Of a DNA stretch of 5,632 bases, positions 1 to 5,632 are shown one piece after another. Source of the DNA: an uncultured Porphyromonas sp. (lineage in GTDB: Bacteria; Bacteroidota; Bacteroidia; Bacteroidales; Porphyromonadaceae). The translations under genes and the position numbers were made by a program. Each line of letters opens with the position of its first letter. Position 1 is the first letter of the stretch. Where the stretch lies: assembly GCA_927910985.1 (NCBI GenBank), contig CAKMOP010000042.1, positions 1-5,632 of the forward strand. The letters are read 5' to 3'. Below the pieces are notes generated by a model, which was given only the letters and a program-made list of their open reading frames with translations, was not told the DNA's origin and searched no databases.

Positions 1-98
1 ATGGTTGTCCCTCCTTCGGGATGCTGCTTCTCCAGGCGAGTCAAGTACTGCGCTTCGGCCACGAAGATGGGTAGGAGCGCTTTGACACGGAGCAGGGC
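1..98 (-). CDS. Possible partial leftward gene at window edge, unidentified
   Basis: On the minus strand the frame with codons at 96-98, 93-95 and so on down to the left edge is open for about 32 codons. Its residues look like real protein (…LLPIFVAEAQYL…, then TRLEKQHPEGG), and its codons favour C or G in third position as in the neighbouring genes. A stop (TGA, plus-strand 99-101) closes the frame upstream, and there is no ATG between that stop and the edge. GTG at 60-62 and CTG at 93-95 are the only plausible starts seen, unless a base error hides an upstream start, which is credible given the three other frame breaks here. If real, it would be divergent from engB. I do not recognise the family. 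Confidence 0.25.
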
Positions 99-128
99 TC
101 AGAAGTGGGCTATTTGCTTCTTTAGCCG

Positions 129-136
129 TATCTTTG
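129..136 (+). promoter_or_regulatory. Bacteroidetes-type -7 promoter element (TATCTTTG)
   Basis: TATCTTTG matches the Bacteroidetes sigma-factor -7 consensus TAnnTTTG at every fixed position. It lies 30 bases upstream of the engB ATG, giving an expected transcript start near 140-145 and a short leader of about 25 bases. A TTTG that could act as the -33 box is at 113-116, but its 12-base spacing is shorter than the usual 19-21, so the upstream half is not convincing. It would drive engB and probably galE. No operator is evident. Confidence 0.55.
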
Positions 137-166
137 TGGTCACTTAGATAAGCATAACAACAGCCT

Positions 167-764
167 ATGGTCATTAAGTCTGCAGAGTTCGTCATCAGCA
201 ATAGTCGCGTGGAGAAGTGCCCGACGACGGGGACTACCCGAATACGCCTTCATCGGGCGATCCAATGTGGGGAAGTCGTCGCTCATCAATATGCTCACCG
301 CACGCAAGGGACTGGCGATGACTTCGCAGAAGCCAGGGAAGACGCAGCTCATCAATCACTTCATCATCAACGACTCGTGGTACCTCGTTGACCTCCCTGG
401 CTACGGCTACGCCCGCCTCGGCAAGGACAGCCGTGACAGCCTGAGACGAATGATCGAGGACTATGTACTGGAGCGTAAGGAGCTCGTCCTGCTCTTCGTC
501 CTCATTGACTGTCGCCACGAGCCGCAGAAGATTGACTTAGAGTTCATCCAATGGCTGGGCGAAGAAGGCGTACCCTTCTCTCTGGTCTTCACCAAAGCCG
601 ACAAGCTGAGCAAAGGACGCTTAGCCAGCAATATCGAGGCTTACACGGCCAAGCTCCACGAAGAATGGGAGGAGCTCCCTCCGATCTTCGTCACCTCTTC
701 AGAGGAGCGTGTAGGGCGCGATGAACTCTTAGGCTACATCGAAGAAATCAACACCACATTATAA
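167..764 (+). CDS. engB: Ribosome biogenesis GTP-binding protein EngB/YsxC/YihA (frameshifted in this sequence)
   Basis: Cytoplasmic TrmE-Era-EngA-EngB class GTPase that helps assemble the large ribosomal subunit. After removing one G from the run at 229-232 the protein is 198 residues, normal for the family. Visible motifs in the corrected protein: P-loop GRSNVGKS (30-37), switch threonine in [11 protein letters not shown] (T59), G3 DLPGYG (75-80), G4 TKAD (142-145) and G5 TSS (176-178). The start at ATG 167 is chosen because MVIKSAEF… precedes the P-loop at the usual distance. As written, that frame runs out of the family after residue 22, and the frame carrying the GTPase motifs has no ATG start before the P-loop; its GTG at 267 lies inside the P-loop and cannot be the true start. 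A -7 promoter motif sits just upstream; galE follows after 21 bases. Identification is firm; whether the break is real is doubtful. Confidence 0.9.
229..232 (+). other. Frame break in engB: one extra G in a G4 run
   Basis: Reading from ATG 167, codons up to ACG (227-229) encode the expected EngB N-terminus. With GGG instead of GGGG the reading continues as [12 protein letters not shown] into the P-loop. With GGGG it diverges into a sequence without family resemblance. A one-base insertion in the run is the simplest reading. Confidence 0.85.
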
Positions 765-785
765 TAGACCCCACCAAGTAAGACA

Positions 786-1820
786 ATGAAAGGAACTATT
801 CTCGTCACTGGCGGTACCGGCTACATCGGTTCGCACACGACCGTTGAGCTCATCCAAGCAGGCTATCAAGTCATCAGCATCGACAACCTGTCGAACTCCA
901 ATATCGAGGTGCTCGATGGTATCGAAGCCATCACGGGCATCCGCCCCACCTTCTACGAAATAGACTGCAATGACGAGGCTGCTATCGAGCGCGTCTTCGC
1001 TGCTCATCCTTCGATCCAGGGCGTGATTCACTTCGCTGCCAGCAAGGCCGTCGGCGAATCCGTGCAGAAGCCCCTGCTTTACTACAAGAATAACCTCCTT
1101 TCTCTGATTGTCCTCCTCGAGGCTATGCAGCGTCACGGCACCAAGGGGATCGTCTTCTCCTCATCCTGCACCGTCTATGGTCAGCCCGAGATCCTGCCCG
1201 TTACCGAAGAAGCTCCAATTCAGGTAGCCCTCTCTCCCTACGGCAATACCAAGCAGATCAACGAGGAGATCCTCAATGATGTGGTCTATGCAGGTGCCCC
1301 CTACAAGGTCATCCGCCTACGCTACTTCAACCCCATCGGGGCACATCCCTCCGCCCTCATCGGCGAGCTCCCCAATGGTGTGCCTCAGAACCTCATCCCC
1401 TACTTGACGCAGACTGCCGCTGGTATCCGCCAGCAACTCAGCGTCTTCGGCGATGACTACAACACCCCCGACGGCTCCTGCATCCGTGACTACATCAATG
1501 TTGTCGACTTGGCCAAGGCACACGTCATCGCTGTCGAGCGTATGCTGGATGACTCGAAGAAGAGCGAGCCGCTGGAGACCTTCAATATCGGTACGGGGCG
1601 TGGCGTGAGCGTCCTTGAGCTCATCCGCACCTTCGAGGCTGCCACGGGTGTGAAGGTACCTCACAAGATCGTCGGTCGTCGCGAAGGCGACATCGAAAAG
1701 GTGTGGGCCGACCCAACGAAGGCCAACACCATCCTCGGCTGGGAAGCAAAGGAATCCCTGCCTGACACACTCCGCTCAGCTTGGGCTTGGCAGGAGCGTC
1801 TCATCGCGAAGAACAAGTAA
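786..1820 (+). CDS. galE: UDP-glucose 4-epimerase
   Basis: Interconverts UDP-glucose and UDP-galactose in the cytoplasm using bound NAD, supplying galactose for surface glycans and joining the Leloir pathway. The intact 344-residue protein matches the usual length of about 340. It is an extended short-chain dehydrogenase/reductase: NAD-binding GGTGYIGSH (9-17), DN after the second strand (33-34), [10 protein letters not shown] (83-92), catalytic Ser127 in FSSSCTVYG, catalytic Tyr152 and Lys156 in SPYGNTK, substrate-binding FNPIGAHPS (181-189), and RREGD (298-302) contacting UDP. The position matching E. coli Tyr299 appears to be Val306, so the sugar pocket may be wider than in E. coli. It begins 21 bases after engB, without its own visible promoter, so it is probably co-transcribed with engB. 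A hairpin follows the stop codon. In Porphyromonas gingivalis galE is known to affect lipopolysaccharide O-antigen and biofilm; a similar role here is inference. Confidence 0.95.
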   Translation: MKGTILVTGGTGYIGSHTTVELIQAGYQVISIDNLSNSNIEVLDGIEAITGIRPTFYEIDCNDEAAIERVFAAHPSIQGVIHFAASKAVGESVQKPLLYYKNNLLSLIVLLEAMQRHGTKGIVFSSSCTVYGQPEILPVTEEAPIQVALSPYGNTKQINEEILNDVVYAGAPYKVIRLRYFNPIGAHPSALIGELPNGVPQNLIPYLTQTAAGIRQQLSVFGDDYNTPDGSCIRDYINVVDLAKAHVIAVERMLDDSKKSEPLETFNIGTGRGVSVLELIRTFEAATGVKVPHKIVGRREGDIEKVWADPTKANTILGWEAKESLPDTLRSAWAWQERLIAKNK

Positions 1821-1826
1821 TATACC

Positions 1827-1876
1827 GCACCGCACGAGGGGGTAGGACTAATGCGTTCTACCCCTTCGTGTAGTGC
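1827..1876 (+). terminator. Strong hairpin between galE and metG, terminator-like but without a T-run
   Basis: Arms 1833-1847 and 1856-1870 pair over 15 positions, two of them G-U wobbles (1838-1865 and 1846-1857), around an 8-base loop. An outer GCAC (1827-1830) also pairs with GTGC (1873-1876) across a 2x2 internal loop. The core contains four consecutive G-C pairs. The 3' flank is TTAGATAGAAAG, so the classical U-tract is missing. It begins 7 bases after the galE stop codon and ends 20 bases before metG ATG. It could end or attenuate galE transcription, protect the upstream mRNA's 3' end, or shape the metG leader. The structure is clear; the function is not. Confidence 0.6.
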
Positions 1877-1895
1877 TTAGATAGAAAGAATATAG

Positions 1896-3939
1896 ATGGA
1901 GAAGAACTTTAAGCGTACCCTTATCACCGCCGCTCTGCCTTATGCCAACGGCCCCGTGCACATCGGCCACTTAGCTGGTGTGTACATCCCCTCAGATATC
2001 TATGCCCGCTACCTGCGCCTCCGTGGAGAGGAGGTGCTCTTCGTCTGCGGTAGTGACGAGCACGGTGTGCCCATCGCCATCAAGGCTAAGAAGGAGGGCG
2101 TCACGCCACAGGATATCGTCGACCGCTACGACGGTATCATCCGCCAGTCGTTCGCCGACTTCGGTATCACCTTCGACATCTACGGCCGTACGACCAGCCC
2201 CACGCACCGAGAGCTGGCATCCTCGATCTTCCGCACCATCTACGACAAGGGGGGGCTTCATCGAAGAAGAGAGTGAACAGTACTACGACCCCGAAGCGAA
2301 GCAGTTCCTCGCTGACCGCTACATCACCGGCACCTGCCCACGCTGTCAGAACGAGCGTGCTTATGGTGACCAGTGTGAGTCCTGCGGCTCGACTTTGAAC
2401 CCCACCGACCTCATCCACCCCAAGAGTGCCATCTCGGGAGCTACCCCAGAGCTACGCAAGACGAAGCACTGGTATCTTCCCCTCGACAAGCACGAACCCT
2501 TCCTCAAGCAATGGATCCTCGAGGAGCACAAGGAGTGGAAGAGCAATGTCTACGGGCAGTGTAAGAGCTGGCTCGATGGTGGTCTCCAGCCTCGCGCCGT
2601 GAGTCGTGACCTCGACTGGGGTATTCCTGTCCCTGTCGAAGGGGCTGAGGGCAAGGTACTCTACGTGTGGTTCGATGCGCCTATCGGCTATATCTCCAAC
2701 ACCAAGGAACTGCTGCCCGACAGCTGGGAGAAGTGGTGGAAGAGCGACGACACACGCCTCCTGCACTTCATCGGCAAGGACAACATCGTCTTCCACTGCA
2801 TCGTCTTCCCTGCGATGCTCCGTGCCGAAGGGTCGTACATCCTTCCCGAGAACGTCCCTGCCAATGAGTTCCTCAACCTCGAAGGCGACAAGATCTCCAC
2901 GAGTCGCAACTGGGCCGTCTGGCTCAATGAGTACCTCGTCGATCTCCCAGGCAAGCAGGATGTACTGCGCTACGTACTCACCGCCAACGCCCCCGAGACC
3001 AAGGACAACGACTTCACCTGGCGTGACTTCCAAGCACGCAATAATAATGAGCTGGTGGCCGTCTTCGGCAACTTCGTCAACCGTGCCCTCGTCCTCACCT
3101 CGAAGTACTTCGAGGGGAAGGTGCCAGCCCTCGGTGCGCTGACCGACTTCGATCGTGAGACACTTGCCGAGCTCTCCACGGTGCGCGAAGCCATCGAGCG
3201 TGAGCTGGACAACTTCCACTTCCGTGAAGCCCTCAAGGAGGCAATGAATCTGGCGCGCTTAGGCAACAAGTACCTTGCCGACACCGAGCCTTGGAAGCTT
3301 GCTAAGACCGACATGGAGCGTGTCGCCACCATCCTCAATATCTCCCTACAGATCACGGCCAACCTTGCCATCGCCTTCGCCCCCTTCCTGCCAATGAGTA
3401 GTGAGAAGCTCTGCAAGATGCTCGCCATCGCACTCCCTCAGTGGAGCGATCTCGGTCGCAGCGACCTCATCGAAGCAGGGCATACCCTCGGTGAAGCCAG
3501 CCTCCTCTTCGAGAAGATCGAGGACGAAGTCATCGAAGCACAGATCCAGAAGCTCCAAGCGACCAAGGAAGCCAACGCAGCAGCCGAAGACCACGCTGCT
3601 CCCATCGCCGAAGACATTGCCTTTGACGACTTCCTCAAGCTCGACATCCGTGTGGGGACGGTCACCGAATGCTCGAAGGTACCTAAGGCGGACAAGCTCC
3701 TTCAGTTCCGTATCGATGACGGGCTGGGCGGTCGTACCATCGTCTCCGGCATCGCTGAGCACTACGCTCCTGAGGAACTGGTAGGCAAGCAGGTGTGCTT
3801 CATCGCCAACCTTCCAGCACGCAAGCTCCGTGGCATCGAGTCGCAGGGGATGATTCTCTCGGCTGCCGATCGTACGACGGGTCAGCTCCGAGTCATCAGC
3901 CCCCAAGGTCCGATTACTCCTGGTAGCGAAGTCAAGTAA
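1896..3939 (+). CDS. metG: Methionyl-tRNA synthetase with C-terminal tRNA-binding domain (frameshifted in this sequence)
   Basis: Charges initiator and elongator tRNA-Met with methionine using ATP, in the cytoplasm; essential for translation. After removing one G from the run at 2249-2255 the protein is 680 residues, usual for the long MetG form. In order: class I HIGH motif as HIGH (22-25) within [12 protein letters not shown]; zinc knuckle with Cys147, Cys150, Cys160 and Cys163 (CPRC and CESC); signature loop KISTS (332-336) at the position of KMSKS in E. coli; helical anticodon-binding region about 390-545; an Ala/Glu-rich linker; and an EMAP/Trbp111-type tRNA-binding domain from about 577 ([14 protein letters not shown]) to the end, which in other bacteria promotes dimerisation and tRNA binding. 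The start at ATG 1896 gives [11 protein letters not shown], a typical N-terminus for the family. The first 126 codons as written end at a false stop (2274-2276). It lies 75 bases after galE, behind a hairpin. Confidence 0.93.
2249..2255 (+). other. Frame break in metG: one extra G in a G7 run
   Basis: With six G the reading is [14 protein letters not shown], continuous with the MetRS zinc domain. With the seven G present, the first frame gives GGLHRRRE and stops at 2274-2276, while the rest of the enzyme continues in the next frame. Both halves are clearly MetRS, so one surplus base explains the break. Confidence 0.88.
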
Positions 3940-3983
3940 GGCACTTCCTCCTACGGGATTATTCAGATACAACCACAGCTTAT

Positions 3984-5632
3984 ATGAATAGCTCTCTCAA
4001 GACGAGTATCCTGCGTCCACTCCGGTGGGCAGGGGTACTCGTTCTCCTTTGTGCCCTCAGCTCATCGGTCTGGGCGCAGAAGACACCACGTGTGACGCAG
4101 CACAAGCTCCGCATCTTACACACCACCGATGTCCACGGAAATATCTTCCCCTACGACTTCCTCAATGACCGCCCAGGCACGGGAAGTATGTCTCGCCTAT
4201 CGACTGTATTACGCGAAGTGCGTCGCACCGACCCAGAGACCCTTCTCCTCGATGCTGGCGACCTCCTGCAGGGTGAGCCTCCGACGTACTACTACGACTA
4301 CGTCGACACCCTCTCGACGCACATCGTTTCCTCAGCGATGAACTACCTCGGCTACGATGCGGTAGCTATGGGCAACCACGACATCGAGCCCGGACACAGC
4401 GTCTTCGACAAGTGGGCACGCGAGTGTAAATTCCCCCTCATCGCAGCCAACATCATCTCCGACAAGACGGGTAAGCCCTACTTCAAGCCCTACCACGTCT
4501 TCCATCGAGGGGGGCTGCGTGTCGCCGTCTTAGGCTTCACTACGCCTGCCATCCCTCAGTGGGTGCCTGCTCACCTCTGGAAAGGACTACACTTTGACGA
4601 CATTCTCACCTCGGCAGCGCACTGGATCCCCCTCATCCAGCAGCGTGAGAAGCCCGACCTCCTCGTGGTGCTCATGCACTCAGGGCTGGAGAATGACAAC
4701 CCCGACTACCTTGAGAACGCAGGGCGTGCTCTTGCCAAGAAGGGGATGGGTATCGATCTCTTACTCATCGGTCACGACCACCGTCAAGAATTAGAATGGG
4801 TGCGTCCCGAAGGGAGCACGACCGATTCGGTGCTCCTCATCAATCCAGCGAACCACCTCGACCGCGTGGCGGACATCCAGATCACCGTGCGCAAGGAAGG
4901 GCGTCGCATCATCTCCAAGCAGCTTACTCCTTCCTTCATCTCGCTCGAAGGCGTAGAGCCCGACTCCGCCTTCCTTCGTCACTTCGCCAAAGAATATGCG
5001 GCAGTGAACACCTACCTCTCGACCGAGGTCGGAGAGCTTGCCTCCGAGGTGCGTGGTGAAGATGCGCTCTTCGGCAGCACGCCCTATATGGACATCATCC
5101 ATCGCATGCAGCTCGAGTCAGTAGGTGCAGAGATTTCCTTCGCTGCACCGCTGAAGACCTCCGCCGTCCTTCCTGCTGGAAAGATCTATGTGCGTGACCT
5201 CTTCAAGTTCTGCCCTTCTCTAACTTCCTCTACGCAATGCAGCTCACAGGGCGTGAGATTCGTGGCTACCTTGAGCACTCCTATGCTGGCTGGGCTACGG
5301 ACTCGATGACGGAAGACGGTGGGCTCATTCGGCTGCGCCCTGGAGCCAAGGTCACCGACAAGTACAAGACCTTCGTTCCCCCATACAACTACAGCGCAGC
5401 GCAGGGCATTGACTACACCGTCGACCTCTCCAAGCCTGCTGGCGAGCGGGTGACCATCCTGCGTCTTACGGGGCATAGCGAACCCTTTGACCTCGATCGC
5501 ACCTACCGTGTCGCTGTTAACTCCTATCGCGCTGGCGGTGCAGGCGGGATGCTCACGACAGGCTCTGGTATCGCCAAGGAAGATCTCCCCAAGCGCATCG
5601 TCGGAGCTACATCGCACGACCAATCCTATTAC
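3984..5632 (+). CDS. Secreted 5'-nucleotidase / 2',3'-cyclic phosphodiesterase family protein (frameshifted; 3' end beyond window)
   Basis: Metallophosphoesterase of the UshA/CpdB family, expected to hydrolyse nucleotides or cyclic nucleotides in the periplasm or at the surface, for phosphate and nucleoside salvage. The N-terminus is a type I signal peptide: basic residues K6, R11 and R14, a hydrophobic stretch 15-28, and a likely cut after VWA (29-31). C23 does not sit in a good lipobox. Metal-site motifs: DVH (D49, H51), GD (D93) in DAGDLLQG, GNHD (N131, H132), H232 in MHSG, and GHDH (H264, H266). The C-terminal 5'-nucleotidase domain starts near 345 and continues, after restoring one C at 5213-5215, through NFLYAMQLTG, YNYSAAQG and NSYRAGGAGG. 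About 550 residues lie in the window without a stop, so only a short tail is missing. The exact substrate (5'-nucleotide, 2',3'-cyclic nucleotide or UDP-sugar) cannot be told. It begins 44 bases after metG, with no promoter motif seen in the gap. Confidence 0.88.
5213..5215 (+). other. Frame break in the nucleotidase gene: one C missing from a C run
   Basis: Upstream frame: D-L-F-K-F-C, then P-S-L-T-S and an unrelated tail stopping at 5307-5309. Downstream frame: F-S-N-F-L-Y-A-M-Q-L-T-G, the conserved continuation of the 5'-nucleotidase C-terminal domain, open for 139 codons to the window end. Restoring CCC to CCCC joins them as F-K-F-C-P-F-S-N. The residue before P is usually aromatic in this motif, so a TAC to TGC miscall next to the deletion is also possible. 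Confidence 0.85.

Noticed and set aside
108..127. Inverted repeat GGCTA…TAGCC as an operator or terminator
   Set aside because: Only 5 bp with a 10-base loop; such short repeats arise easily by chance.
1..147. A 48-codon plus-strand ORF from ATG at base 1
   Set aside because: The Cys/Ser/Arg-rich product looks like a shadow frame and matches nothing recognisable.
765..785. Promoter or terminator between engB and galE
   Set aside because: The 21-base gap has neither a TAnnTTTG motif nor a stem-loop.
2249..2255. Programmed ribosomal frameshift as a regulatory device for metG
   Set aside because: Two other genes in the window have similar single-base breaks in homopolymers, and I know of no such control for metG, so error is the simpler explanation.
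1978..2260. Upstream extension of the second metG frame, giving a long ORF with a Ser/Arg/Pro-rich start
   Set aside because: This part is simply the wrong frame of the MetRS N-terminal region; the true frame here begins at ATG 1896.
2452..3219. A 255-codon open frame on the minus strand inside metG
   Set aside because: It lies wholly opposite clear MetRS coding sequence, has a Val/Glu/Asp-rich composition typical of antisense frames in G+C-rich genes, and matches no family I recognise.
3346..3972. A 208-codon open frame on the minus strand over the end of metG
   Set aside because: It is a shadow of the conserved tRNA-binding domain on the plus strand; composition and lack of motifs give no support.
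167..5632. An operon encoding a novel linked system
   Set aside because: All four genes are recognisable housekeeping or common exported enzymes without a shared pathway; same-strand order alone is not evidence of a system.

Overview
The window reads as a piece of chromosome from a Bacteroidales bacterium, most probably Porphyromonas or a close relative with a moderately high G+C content. Three things point there: the protein styles (a methionyl-tRNA synthetase with a KISTS signature loop and a C-terminal tRNA-binding domain, and an exported nucleotidase of Bacteroidetes type), a perfect Bacteroidetes -7 promoter motif (TAnnTTTG) ahead of the first gene, and the lack of clear Shine-Dalgarno sequences ahead of the genes. 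The genus is an inference from recognition, not from a search.

Layout: bases 1-98 may hold the edge of a leftward gene that leaves the window (weak). Bases 99-166 are a short regulatory gap with the promoter. Four rightward genes follow: engB/ysxC (167-764, ribosome-assembly GTPase), galE (786-1820, UDP-glucose 4-epimerase), metG (1896-3939, methionyl-tRNA synthetase) and a secreted 5'-nucleotidase/cyclic phosphodiesterase family protein (3984 to beyond the right edge). The gaps are 21, 75 and 44 bases. The largest holds a strong 15-bp hairpin without a T-run, between galE and metG. No gap exceeds 300 bases.

The genes are housekeeping functions that share a direction more than a pathway: ribosome assembly, sugar-nucleotide supply for surface polysaccharide, translation, and nucleotide scavenging outside the cytoplasm. 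engB and galE could be one transcript from the promoter near 129-136; the hairpin may separate or tune metG expression.

The most notable property of the window is that three of the four genes are each broken by one base in a homopolymer: an extra G in engB (229-232), an extra G in metG (2249-2255) and a missing C in the nucleotidase (5213-5215). Each protein becomes full length and conserved when one base is corrected, so sequencing or assembly error is the best explanation. I see no mobile element, CRISPR array, RNA gene or defence system, and no convincing novel biological system.
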